Source of the DNA: an uncultured Trueperaceae bacterium
Lineage (GTDB): Bacteria; Deinococcota; Deinococci; Deinococcales; Trueperaceae
Assembly (NCBI GenBank): GCA_937873495.1
Contig: CALMXZ010000012.1
Span: forward strand, 336,110 to 400,109
DNA: 64,000 nucleotides
Direction: 5' to 3'
Positions 28,019-37,263 of this stretch are shown piece after piece; the stretch's first letter is position 1, and each line of letters begins with the position of its first letter. Under the pieces are notes generated by a model. It did no database searches. It was not told the DNA's origin and was given only the letters and a program-made list of their open reading frames with translations. The translations under genes and the position numbers were made by a program.

Positions 28019-28345
28019 ATGGACGAAGGCTTCAGGGAGGCGGTCTTGCGCGTCGTGCGCTCCGTTCCGGCCGGCAAGGTGACGACCTACGGCGAGGTGG
28101 CCATCTTGGCGGGCAGGCCCAACCATGCGCGCCAGGTCGGAGCGATCCTCTACGGCCTACGCGACAGCGAGGTCGACGACGTGCCGTGGCAACGCGTCAT
28201 CAACGCCGGCGGCGGCATCTCGACCTACAAGGTCGGCTCCGGCGAGCTGCAGGTCGCCCTACTGCGCTCCGAGGGGGTGGAGGTGACCGATGACCGCGTC
28301 GACCTACGGCGCTACCGGTGGCTCGGCGAGGTGGATCGCGGTTAG
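28019..28345 (+). CDS. Alkyltransferase-like protein (MGMT family without the active Cys)
   Basis: A protein of 108 residues, one MGMT C-terminal domain. VVRSVPAGKVTTYGEVA is the DNA-binding helix-turn-helix. The active-site motif PCHRV reads PWQRV, with Trp replacing the alkyl-accepting Cys, which defines ATL proteins. These bind O6-alkylguanine and flag it for nucleotide excision repair. The ATG at 28019 is preferred to the one at 28001 because TAGCAT ends five bases before it, a leaderless arrangement. The 3-methyladenine glycosylase 3.5 kb away is a second alkylation-repair gene. Confidence 0.9.
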   Translation: MDEGFREAVLRVVRSVPAGKVTTYGEVAILAGRPNHARQVGAILYGLRDSEVDDVPWQRVINAGGGISTYKVGSGELQVALLRSEGVEVTDDRVDLRRYRWLGEVDRG

Positions 28346-28412
28346 GTAGGGGTTCCGGGGCGGGCGCGAGGGTCGGTCTAGGTCACGTCCAGTGCGCGGC
28401 GCAAGAGCCCGC

Positions 28413-29213
28413 TCACCCAACGTAGAGCCTGTCACCGAGCATGAACGAGAGCACGCGCTTGTGGTAGCGCCTGGTGAGCAGCCCGACGCTCACGACCGCC
28501 TCGACGTAGTAGCCGCCGTGCTCGCGCAGGTTGCGCGCTTGCCAGGCGAGCGCCGGCACCACGTAAGCGAGGAGGCCGAGCAGGTCGGCCATCAGCTCCG
28601 CCTGGAAGCTCTGGTGCGTCGTGGCGGGGAACGGTGCGATGAACCGGGTGGACAGGCTGGTGAGGCGGCGCCCGCGCAGCGTGCCGCGGCCCAACAGTTC
28701 CGAGCTGCCGAGTTCGCGTTTCGCCGTCTCGACCCGGTCGTCGACCTTCACGTAGAAGCGGTCGACTAGGCGGACGCTCACGGAGACCCGGCTGATCGTC
28801 TCGTACGGGACGAGGCGCACTTCGACGTTCAACTCCTCACCGCTCTTGACGTGTGGCGGGACGACGACCTCGAGCTCGTTGAAGACGCGTTGCCACAAGG
28901 CCGTGAAGAGCGAGGAGAAGGCGGCCGCGCCGGACGCAGCGATCTCGCCGATCAGGAAGACGTTGCCGATGCCGCTCCTGGCGACGGGCGAGAGCCACAG
29001 CGCGAGCCCGCCGAGGGCCGCCAAGCCCCACACGAGCGCCAGCCAGAAACTCGGGAGGCGGGTGAGCCTGGGGCGGTACGGGATGTCGAGCGCCGGGTCG
29101 TCGTGCGACCGGCGGGCGACCCCGCACACCTCGCACGTGAGGCCGGCGAGGTTCACCTGAGCGCAAGCCGGGCAGGCCCACGCGCCTGGAGGCAGCGCGG
29201 CGGCATCAGTCAT
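28413..29213 (-). CDS. Zinc-ribbon membrane protein of unknown function
   Basis: A protein of 266 residues. The N terminus has a RanBP2-like zinc ribbon, WACPACAQVN...CEVC (Cys-x2-Cys-x9-Cys-x2-Cys), then two membrane segments, SFWLALVWGLAALGGLALWL and NVFLIGEIAASGAAAFSSLF. The remaining 150 residues look soluble and beta-rich (VRLVDRFYVKVDDRVE), with a further hydrophobic stretch at LGLLAYVVPALAW. I recognise no named family. TATGCT ten bases before the ATG at 29213 favours this start over the in-frame ATG 15 bases upstream. It is divergent from the M20 peptidase gene. Confidence 0.75.
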   Translation of the reverse strand: MTDAAALPPGAWACPACAQVNLAGLTCEVCGVARRSHDDPALDIPYRPRLTRLPSFWLALVWGLAALGGLALWLSPVARSGIGNVFLIGEIAASGAAAFSSLFTALWQRVFNELEVVVPPHVKSGEELNVEVRLVPYETISRVSVSVRLVDRFYVKVDDRVETAKRELGSSELLGRGTLRGRRLTSLSTRFIAPFPATTHQSFQAELMADLLGLLAYVVPALAWQARNLREHGGYYVEAVVSVGLLTRRYHKRVLSFMLGDRLYVG

Positions 29214-29262
29214 CTCTATGGCCAGCATAGGGCCCGGCGGCCGGGCACGCAGCGATTATTCG

Positions 29263-29268
29263 TATGAT
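29263..29268 (+). promoter_or_regulatory. Leaderless-type -10 box of the M20 peptidase gene
   Basis: TATGAT ends six bases before the ATG at 29275. Confidence 0.6.
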
Positions 29269-29274
29269 GGCCGG

Positions 29275-30426
29275 ATGTTAGACCCTCTCGTCTCCCTCGC
29301 TTCAGAGCTGATCAAGGCGCCGAGCCAGACCGGCAAGGAGGGCCCGGCCGCCGCGGTGATGCTCGAGGCGTTTGAGGCGAACGGCTTCGACGAGGCCTAC
29401 CTCGACGAGGTCGGCAACGCCATCGGCGTCATCCGCCGCGGCGAGGGCAAGACCCTCATGCTCAACGGTCATATCGACACCGTTCCGGTCGGCGATTCGG
29501 ACCTGTGGCCGTTCCCGCCGCTCTCCGGCGTCGTGGTCGACGGCCGGCTCTGGGGCCGCGGCGCCTGCGACATGAAGAGCGCGCTCGCCTGCATGGTCAT
29601 GGCGGCCTCGGATGCGGCGGCCGCCGGCTTCGAGGGCACCTTGATCGTGAGCGGCGTCGTCCAGGAGGAGGTCGGCGGCCTCGGGGCCAGGCACATAGGA
29701 GCCACCCTCGACTACGACGCGGTGGTGCTGGGCGAGCCGAGCAAGTGCCGCATGATGCTTGGGCACCGCGGCGCGAACGTCGTGGAGGTGGTGTTCCCGG
29801 GCGCCATCGCGCACGCCGCGAGGGCTTCGCTCGGAGAGAACGCGTTGGCGCACGTCGCACGCTACGTCCTCGCGCTCGAGACGCTCGACTTGCCGCGGGG
29901 CGGGGCCCTGGGCGGTTCAAGCGCGACGCCGACGCGCATCGTCAGCTCGCCGTCCAACTCGACCAACGTGGTCCCCGGCTCCGCCGTCCTCACGGTCGAC
30001 TACCGCTCCGTGCCCGGCGAGGGGCCGGCGGAGGTCGTCGAACGCCTGCGCTCGATCGCGCATGACGACCGCATCGTCGTGAGGATCGCCGATAGCGGCA
30101 GGGGTGGCGAGGACGCGCTGCGCTCCACAGCGGCGTACCTGGCCGACCCGGGTGCCGCGGTCGTCGGAGTGGCGCGCGAGGCGTTCGGCCGCGCGCTGGC
30201 GGCCGTCGGTAGGCGCTTCGAGGAAGACGTGTGGTGGTTCTGCACCGACGCCCCGCACCTGGCGCGGCGCGGGGCTCCAGTCATCGGCTTCGGACCCGGC
30301 GAGGAGGAGCTGGCGCACACCACCAACGAGAGCGTTGCCGTCGCCGACCTGCACGCCGCGCGCCGCGCCTACGCCGAGTTCGCCGCGAGTTACCTCGCGC
30401 GCCCTAAGAACGGGGAGGCAGCATGA
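29275..30426 (+). CDS. M20 family metallopeptidase (ArgE/DapE/CPG2-like)
   Basis: A protein of 383 residues. Metal ligands are visible: His in NGHIDTVPVGD, Asp in WGRGACDMKSALA, the catalytic Glu pair in QEEVGGLGARH, and a later Glu in VVLGEPSKC. A dimerisation domain lies between. It hydrolyses an amide bond, such as N-acyl amino acid or dipeptide, in the cytoplasm. Which substrate cannot be told; it is not in an arg or lys cluster. The start at 29275 is chosen because the -10 box abuts it. The next gene starts inside its last codons. Confidence 0.9.
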   Translation: MLDPLVSLASELIKAPSQTGKEGPAAAVMLEAFEANGFDEAYLDEVGNAIGVIRRGEGKTLMLNGHIDTVPVGDSDLWPFPPLSGVVVDGRLWGRGACDMKSALACMVMAASDAAAAGFEGTLIVSGVVQEEVGGLGARHIGATLDYDAVVLGEPSKCRMMLGHRGANVVEVVFPGAIAHAARASLGENALAHVARYVLALETLDLPRGGALGGSSATPTRIVSSPSNSTNVVPGSAVLTVDYRSVPGEGPAEVVERLRSIAHDDRIVVRIADSGRGGEDALRSTAAYLADPGAAVVGVAREAFGRALAAVGRRFEEDVWWFCTDAPHLARRGAPVIGFGPGEEELAHTTNESVAVADLHAARRAYAEFAASYLARPKNGEAA

Positions 30427-30869
30427 AGGGTGAGAAGGTCCTGATCAACGGCGATCGCTGGACGATCGTCGACGTGGCGCCGGCCATGCCGTTGGCCGAG
30501 ATGGTCGCCACCATCCTCGAGGACGAAGGCATGATCACCATCATCCGCGGCGCGGAGTCGTTCACCGACGTGCTCTCCCACCTCGGCCTCACCTCGGCTC
30601 AGGCGACGTACGTCCTGGTGCCGGAGGCGGACGCCGAGCGCGCCATGGCCGTTATCGCCGAGACCGTGACGGACTTCGAGGGCGACGAGCTCGACGAGCT
30701 CCTCGAGCGCATGGAGCGCGGCGAGGTCCTGCCGGAGCTCATGGACGCCTGGGTGGACGAAGCGTTGGACGAAGACGACGAAGACGGCGAAGGCGCTGTC
30801 ACGGGCGCGGCGCGCTACGAGGACGCGGGCTGGACGGCCAACGCCGACGACGAGGACGAACCGACCTGA
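30423..30869 (+). CDS. Acidic protein with a DUF2007-like N-terminal part
   Basis: A protein of 148 residues. The first 75 residues alternate strand and helix with VLVPEADAERAMAVIAE, which resembles DUF2007-type putative signal-transducing proteins. The C-terminal third is strongly acidic (LDEDDEDGEGAV) and likely disordered. GGGGAGGCAGC precedes the ATG, and the start overlaps the stop of the peptidase by four bases. It is probably co-transcribed with it. Function is unknown; the family call is a weak inference. Confidence 0.75.
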   Translation: MKGEKVLINGDRWTIVDVAPAMPLAEMVATILEDEGMITIIRGAESFTDVLSHLGLTSAQATYVLVPEADAERAMAVIAETVTDFEGDELDELLERMERGEVLPELMDAWVDEALDEDDEDGEGAVTGAARYEDAGWTANADDEDEPT

Positions 30870-30870
30870 C

Positions 30871-31878
30871 ATGAGGCGGGAAGGCTCTGCCGGAGCCGGG
30901 CCGCGCGCGGCGCCGGCAGCCGCGGTGCCCGGCGCCCCTGCGCCCGGAGCCGAGGCGCCGCGTGGGCGGCGCGGCCGCGCCGCCTGGGTGAGCCTGGCCG
31001 GCGCCGTGCTCATCCTCGGCCTGAAGTTCTCCGCGTACCTGGCGACCGGCTCCGTCGGCTTCCTCTCCGACGCGGCGGAGTCGCTGGTCAACCTCGTGGC
31101 AGCCGGGGTCCTGTTGGTGGCGCTCGGCGTCTCGGTGGCGCCGCCGGACTACCGCCACCCTTACGGACACGCCAAGGCGGAGTACCTCTCGAGCGTGTTG
31201 GAGGCCGCCCTCATCATCGTGGCGGCCGGGGCCATCGCCTGGAGCGCCGTTCAGCGCCTCCTGGCCCCGGAGGCGCTCACCAACGTCGCCGTCGGGGTGG
31301 GCGTCTCGGTCCTCGCCGCCGTGCTCAACGGCCTCCTTGCCTTCTACCTCTTCTCCGTGGCGCGCAGGGAGCGCTCCGACGCCCTCGCGGCCAACGCCCG
31401 CCACATCCTCACCGACGTCTACACCTCGCTCGGCGTGGTCATCGGGGTGCTGCTGGTGACGCTCACCGGCTGGCAGCCGCTCGACCCGCTCGTCGCCATG
31501 GTCGTGGCGGCCAACATCGTGGTGGTGGGCGTTCGCGTCATGCGCCAGGCCCTCTCGCGGCTCCTCGACGAGCGCCTCCCCGAACGGGAGGAGGCGAAGA
31601 TCCTCGCGGTGCTGGAGGCCGACCCGCGCGTCCTCGGTTTCCACCGCCTGCGGACGCGGCGCGCGGGGCACGCGAGCTTCGCCGAGGTCGACGTGTTCGT
31701 CGACCCGAAGCTGACCGTCAAGGAGGCCCACGACCTGGTCGGAGGGGTGGAGGACGCGATCCACGCCGAGCTCGAGGACCTGGTCACCACCATCCACGTC
31801 GAGCCGTTCGTCGAGGGGGTGCGCGACCGCACCCTCACCCCCAAGGAGGAGTTCAAGGAAGAGGTGGAGAACGGTTAG
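30871..31878 (+). CDS. Cation diffusion facilitator (CDF) family transporter
   Basis: A protein of 335 residues. A low-complexity N terminus precedes six membrane helices; helix 2 has SVGFLSDAAESLVN and helix 5 has NARHILTDVYTSLG, the acidic and HxxxD metal-binding motifs. A cytoplasmic ferredoxin-like domain follows (EVDVFVDPKLTVKEAHDL), ending in IHVEP. It exports divalent cations such as Zn2+, Fe2+ or Mn2+ from the cytoplasm; the ion cannot be decided. It starts one base after the acidic protein gene and overlaps the glycosylase tail on the other strand by four bases. Confidence 0.92.
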   Translation: MRREGSAGAGPRAAPAAAVPGAPAPGAEAPRGRRGRAAWVSLAGAVLILGLKFSAYLATGSVGFLSDAAESLVNLVAAGVLLVALGVSVAPPDYRHPYGHAKAEYLSSVLEAALIIVAAGAIAWSAVQRLLAPEALTNVAVGVGVSVLAAVLNGLLAFYLFSVARRERSDALAANARHILTDVYTSLGVVIGVLLVTLTGWQPLDPLVAMVVAANIVVVGVRVMRQALSRLLDERLPEREEAKILAVLEADPRVLGFHRLRTRRAGHASFAEVDVFVDPKLTVKEAHDLVGGVEDAIHAELEDLVTTIHVEPFVEGVRDRTLTPKEEFKEEVENG

Positions 31879-32528
31879 CCGCTCCCGATGCGCCCCTTGG
31901 GCGGCCGGGAGACGGCCGGGCTGTCGGGGTCGTAGTAGCGCAGCGGCGCCTCGGCCCAGTGCCCGGAGTACGCCACGCCGACGCGCGGTGTGATCGCTAT
32001 GCGCTGCGGCGCGGGTCCGGGGTGCAGCGTGATCGGGGGTGCGAGGAGCGAGCCGCCGTCGTGGCTGCGGTCGATGCCGAGGAAGCGCGTGAGCTTGCCC
32101 GGCCCGTTGGCGGCGCGCGCGTCGACGGCGCCAACGGCGCGCTGAGCCGATGTCGGGCCGCCGAGCGGTACCGGTTCGACCGCCCTGACGAGCACCGCGT
32201 GCGGCGTGCCTTCCGGTTGGCAGACGACGTTGAAGAGTTCGTGCATGCCGTACACGAGGTAGACGTACGCGGTGCCGGCGGGGCCGTAGAGCGTGCGGGT
32301 GCGCGGGGTGAGGCCCTTGTGGGCGTGGCAGGCCGCGTCGTCCTCGCCGACGTAAGCCTCGACCTCGACGACGCGGCCGACGCGCGGGTCTCCACCGGGT
32401 GGGCGCACGACCAGGTAGGCCCCGAGGAGGTCAGGCGCCACCTCGTCCGCCGAGCGGCGGTAGAACCGTTCCGGCAGCGGCGCGCCGAGCCAAGCGGTGG
32501 TGAGGGCCTCGTGGTCGTTCGGAACCAT
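31875..32528 (-). CDS. 3-methyladenine DNA glycosylase (MPG/AAG family)
   Basis: A protein of 217 residues of the AAG fold. Seen: VEVEAYVGEDDAACHA, with the catalytic Glu, then GPAGTAYVYLVYGMHELFNVVC, where the intercalating Tyr and the His are conserved. LTRFLGID is also typical. It removes alkylated purines from DNA. TAGACT at 32543-32538, nine bases before the ATG, suggests a short or absent leader. The gene has its own promoter and faces the CDF gene. Confidence 0.93.
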   Translation of the reverse strand: MVPNDHEALTTAWLGAPLPERFYRRSADEVAPDLLGAYLVVRPPGGDPRVGRVVEVEAYVGEDDAACHAHKGLTPRTRTLYGPAGTAYVYLVYGMHELFNVVCQPEGTPHAVLVRAVEPVPLGGPTSAQRAVGAVDARAANGPGKLTRFLGIDRSHDGGSLLAPPITLHPGPAPQRIAITPRVGVAYSGHWAEAPLRYYDPDSPAVSRPPKGRIGSG

Positions 32529-32746
32529 AGGCTCGCCAGTCTACCGGTCGGGGCCGCCGCCCGGCGGCCGGCTACTCACCGTGCCATCCGTGGCGTCCGG
32601 AGCGCTCTAAGCCCCGTGGTAAGCTCGCCCGGACGCACGCCGACGGGTTAACGTTCCATGCCAGAGGCGAGAGGCGATCAGTTGCTTGGGTGGGCCGTTG
32701 GCGCCGTCGACGACGGTGAAGCGCTGGCTCACGGAAGAGGAAACGC

Positions 32747-34009
32747 ATGAGCTACCGCCACATCAAGGTCCCGGAAGGGGACCGCATCGTCCTGCAGGAC
32801 GGTCAGCTGCAAGTGTCAGACCGGCCGATCGTCGCGTACATCGAGGGCGACGGTACCGGCCCGGACATCTGGCGCGCCTCTCAGCGAGTGCTGGACGCCG
32901 CCGTGGCGAAGGCCTACGGTGGCAAGCGCGCCATCGCCTGGATGGAAGTGTTCGCCGGCGACAAGGCCAACGAGGTCTACGGCGAGCAGGTGTGGCTGCC
33001 TGACGAGACGGTGGAAGCCATCCGCGAGTACCTGGTCGGCATCAAAGGGCCCCTCACCACTCCGATCGGCGGCGGCATCCGCAGCATCAACGTCGCCATC
33101 CGCCAGCTCCTCGACCTCTACGCCTGCGTGCGGCCCGTCCAGTACTTCACGGGCGTCCCGAGCCCCGTGAAGCGCCCAGAAGACGTCGACATGATCATCT
33201 TCCGTGAGAACACGGAAGACATCTACGCCGGCATCGAGTTCCGCGAAGGCACGGACGACGTGGCGCGTTTCCTCGCGCTCTTCGAGCGCGAGTTCCCCAA
33301 GGCCTACGGCAAGATCCGGTTCCCGGCCACCAGCGGCATCGGCGTCAAGCCCGTGTCACGCGAGGGCACGGAACGCCTCGTGCGCGCCGCCATCGAGTAC
33401 GCCATCGACAACGACAAGCCCACCGTGACGCTGGTGCACAAGGGCAACATCATGAAGTTCACCGAGGGCGCGTTCCGTGACTGGGGCTACGAGCTCGCCG
33501 ACCGCGAGTTCGGGGCCAGGCTGCTCGACGGCGGGCCGTGGCGCACCTTCAAGAACCCGCGCACGGGTCGCGACATCGTCATCAACGACGTCATCGCCGA
33601 CGCCATGCTGCAACAGGTCCTCACGCGCGCCAGCGAGTACAGCGTCATCGCCACCCTCAACCTCAACGGCGACTACCTGTCCGACGCTCTCGCCGCCCAG
33701 GTCGGCGGCATCGGCATCGCGCCGGGCGCGAACATCAACTACCTCACGGGCCACGCCGTCTTCGAGGCGACCCACGGCACGGCACCCAAGTACGCGGGCC
33801 AGGACAAGGTGAACCCGTCCTCCGTGATCCTCTCCGGCGAGATGCTGCTACGCCACCTCGGCTGGACCGAGGCGGCCGACATGGTGATCCGCTCCGTGAG
33901 CGAGACGATCGGCCAGAGGCGCGTGACGTACGACTTCCACCGGCTCATGGACGGCGCCACGCTCCTGAAGTGCAGCGAGTTCGGTGACGCCCTGGTGGAG
34001 AACCTCTGA
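32747..34009 (+). CDS. icd: Isocitrate dehydrogenase, NADP type
   Basis: A protein of 420 residues. [18 protein letters not shown] carries the substrate Ser, the residue phosphorylated in E. coli. [34 protein letters not shown] and [13 protein letters not shown] follow. It oxidises isocitrate to 2-oxoglutarate in the citric acid cycle. GGAAGAGGAAACGC precedes the ATG. A strong bidirectional hairpin follows the gene. The 218 bases upstream show no further gene; no convincing promoter hexamers stand out. No kinase/phosphatase gene is nearby. Confidence 0.97.
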   Translation: MSYRHIKVPEGDRIVLQDGQLQVSDRPIVAYIEGDGTGPDIWRASQRVLDAAVAKAYGGKRAIAWMEVFAGDKANEVYGEQVWLPDETVEAIREYLVGIKGPLTTPIGGGIRSINVAIRQLLDLYACVRPVQYFTGVPSPVKRPEDVDMIIFRENTEDIYAGIEFREGTDDVARFLALFEREFPKAYGKIRFPATSGIGVKPVSREGTERLVRAAIEYAIDNDKPTVTLVHKGNIMKFTEGAFRDWGYELADREFGARLLDGGPWRTFKNPRTGRDIVINDVIADAMLQQVLTRASEYSVIATLNLNGDYLSDALAAQVGGIGIAPGANINYLTGHAVFEATHGTAPKYAGQDKVNPSSVILSGEMLLRHLGWTEAADMVIRSVSETIGQRRVTYDFHRLMDGATLLKCSEFGDALVENL

Positions 34010-34045
34010 GGTCATAGGGACCTGAAGCTCCGACCGAGCGACCGG

Positions 34046-34086
34046 GCGGGCGGCGGGAGCGCTTCAGAAGCGCTCCCGCCGCCCGC
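34046..34086. terminator. Near-perfect 20-bp hairpin between icd and the NUDIX gene
   Basis: Two 20-base arms of GCGGGCGGCGGGAGCGCTTC type pair perfectly around a single A. It serves the convergent genes icd (+) and the prfA-NUDIX unit (-). Neither side has a good U-run. Confidence 0.75.
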
Positions 34087-34580
34087 TTCGCGTTGGCTCG
34101 CCGAGCCCCGGCCGGCGCCGTCAGGTGGCCTGCAGCGCCCGTCCGTCCCAGCCGCCGTAAGCGTAGAAGCGCCCCGGCACGCGCTCGCGCAGGTAGGTCA
34201 CGAGCGGGTCGCGTAGGGGCGGGATGGGGACGATCATGGCCACCTCCTCGACGGGGAAGAAGCGCGCCTCGACGATGAAGCCGTCCGGGTCGCGCGGGTT
34301 GAGGAGCCCCTGGTACTCGGCGAGGAAGGCGAACGACACGGCGCGATCGTTGCGCCGCCTGTCCTCGACGTGCACGGCGTAGGCCAGGCCCTTGACGCGC
34401 GTTATCTCGAGGCCCGTCTCCTCCCTGACCTCGCGCACGAGGGCGTCGAGCGTCGACTCGCCGCGCTCCACCACCCCGCCCGGGAGCGTGTAGCGGACCC
34501 GGCCGTGCCCTTGCCAGTCGTTGCCTACGAGCAGTACTCGACCAGACGGGTCGAGCAGGATGGCCGCGGCAACGACGAAC

Positions 34581-35702
<1,122 letters not shown>

Positions 35703-35762
35703 TGCCTAGAGTGTACTCTCCAGGCCTTCGCTGCCCGAGCGCGTGCGGGAAAAGCCATAGAT

Positions 35763-35815
35763 AGACCGGTCTGTCGCCCTGCTAAACCGGAGTCAGCGGG
35801 TGGTCAGACCGGTCT
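35763..35815. repeat. Two copies of the palindrome AGACCGGTCT
   Basis: Perfect 10-bp palindromes at 35763-35772 and 35806-35815, 43 bases apart (start to start). The second is flanked by C and G, making 12 bp, and lies in the last codons of the solute-binding protein. They are upstream of the prfA promoter. Confidence 0.6.
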
Positions 35816-36986
35816 GTGGGACCGCGACAAGCGCTAGGCCGCGCGGCTGGACCGCGCTCGTACGGCCGTCTTCCAGGTCGAGGCTGCCGGCGCCCGTGCA
35901 GGTCGGCGGGAGACCGACCAGGGCGTCCCTCACCGCCTGCCGCAACACGCCGGCGTCGCTGGTCGGGATCTGAAGCGCGAGGACCTGCTCGAAGGCCGAA
36001 CGCAGGAGATCGAGCCCCGCCAGCACCGGCGCCGTGACGAGCGCGTTGCGCATGGCGCCGGGGACGGCTGACAGGCGCGCGGTGTCCGTGAGCGCTGCGG
36101 CGGTGCAAGGCCCTACGGCTTCGGAGTCGGCGAGCGTGAACGAGGCTGCGGCGCCCGCGGCCAGCGCGGCGGCGGGCGGGGCCGCCACGAGCATGTCGGC
36201 GACGCGCGCGCCGGCCGGCGGCTCGCCACCAGGGAAGAACGGCTGGCTCCGGCCGTACACGTCGCCCTCGTAGCCTCTATGCCGTAGGGCCGAGGCCGCG
36301 TTCTCCAGGTCGTCCGCGAAGCCCCAGACCACCACCGCGCCCGGCCTGGTGCTCGCCACCAGGAGCGCCTCGGGCCGCAGCTCGTTCTGGCCCGCGGCGT
36401 AGCGCTCGTCCGCGACGAGCCTGATGCCGACGATGGCGCCCAACGCGACGAGCTGGTCGTGAGCCGTGGCGGTGAGGGGCAGGTCGGGCGCGAGGAGGGC
36501 GAGCGACGAGCGCCCCTTGCGGTAGGCGTCGGCCACGATGGCCGCCAGAGCGTCCGTGTCGGAGGGCGCGAGCGAGAACGCCCAGTAGCTCGGTAGGCTC
36601 GCCGGCTCGAACGGCGTGGGCGCCAGCAGCGTGACCCCCGCCGCCTCGGCGGCCGCGGCCACCGCGCGGCTGGCCGCGGGGGTGGTGCAGCAGACGAGCG
36701 CCAGGGCGCCGTTCGCGATCTGCCCTTCGGCGAGCTCGACGGCTCGTCGCGGGTCGCCGCCGTCGTCCGCCACGAGGAGCCTGACGGGCACCCCGAAGAC
36801 GCCGCCGGCCCCGCGCACCTCAGCGGCCCAGGCGGTACCGACGAGTGTCTGGGCGGCACCCGGCCCGAGTGCGCGCGAGGCGATGAGGCCGACGACGAGC
36901 TCGGAGGCCGCCGAGGCTGTGGGGAGGAGGAGGAACGGGGCGGCGAGCACCGCGATGAGCGAGGCGACGAGGCTGGATCTGCGCAA
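35793..36986 (-). CDS. Periplasmic solute-binding protein, branched-chain amino acid (LivJ-like) type
   Basis: A protein of 397 residues. A signal peptide covers about residues 1-27 (VASLIAVLAAPFLLLPTASA). Two Rossmann-like lobes follow: LVADDGGDPRRAVELAEGQI and GALALVCCTTPAASRAVA are typical of the type I LivJ/AmiC-like receptors. It should bind a small ligand outside the membrane. No permease or ATPase gene lies beside it, so it is an orphan here. The ligand is unknown. The gene has its own transcription unit. Confidence 0.85.
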   Translation of the reverse strand: MRRSSLVASLIAVLAAPFLLLPTASAASELVVGLIASRALGPGAAQTLVGTAWAAEVRGAGGVFGVPVRLLVADDGGDPRRAVELAEGQIANGALALVCCTTPAASRAVAAAAEAAGVTLLAPTPFEPASLPSYWAFSLAPSDTDALAAIVADAYRKGRSSLALLAPDLPLTATAHDQLVALGAIVGIRLVADERYAAGQNELRPEALLVASTRPGAVVVWGFADDLENAASALRHRGYEGDVYGRSQPFFPGGEPPAGARVADMLVAAPPAAALAAGAAASFTLADSEAVGPCTAAALTDTARLSAVPGAMRNALVTAPVLAGLDLLRSAFEQVLALQIPTSDAGVLRQAVRDALVGLPPTCTGAGSLDLEDGRTSAVQPRGLALVAVPQTGLTTR

Positions 36987-37105
36987 GATGCACCTACCGG
37001 TTCGTGCCGTGCCCGGCGACCGTAGACAGGCCGGTCGCCCGCGCGGCGAGACCCCAACGACACCCCCACTGGCCGGACGGAGGGTGCTGGAGGTGGAGGG
37101 GAAGG

Positions 37106-37182
37106 TGGTGCGCCCGACAGGAGTCGAACCTGTGGCCTAGGGCTTAGGAGTCCCCCGCTCTATCCAACTGAGCTACGGGCGC
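37106..37182 (-). tRNA. tRNA-Arg (anticodon CCU)
   Basis: Acceptor GCGCCCG with CGGGCGC, anticodon loop CTCCTAA, T loop GTTCGACTC, CCA encoded. The last anticodon-stem pair (31-39) is A-G, a mismatch. Confidence 0.95.
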
Positions 37183-37263
37183 ACACGAAGGTCGCGCTCC
37201 CCGAACAGCTTCGTAAGGAGCGCGACCGATGATACCAGGTGCCTGGTGTGCCAGGTAGGGGCT

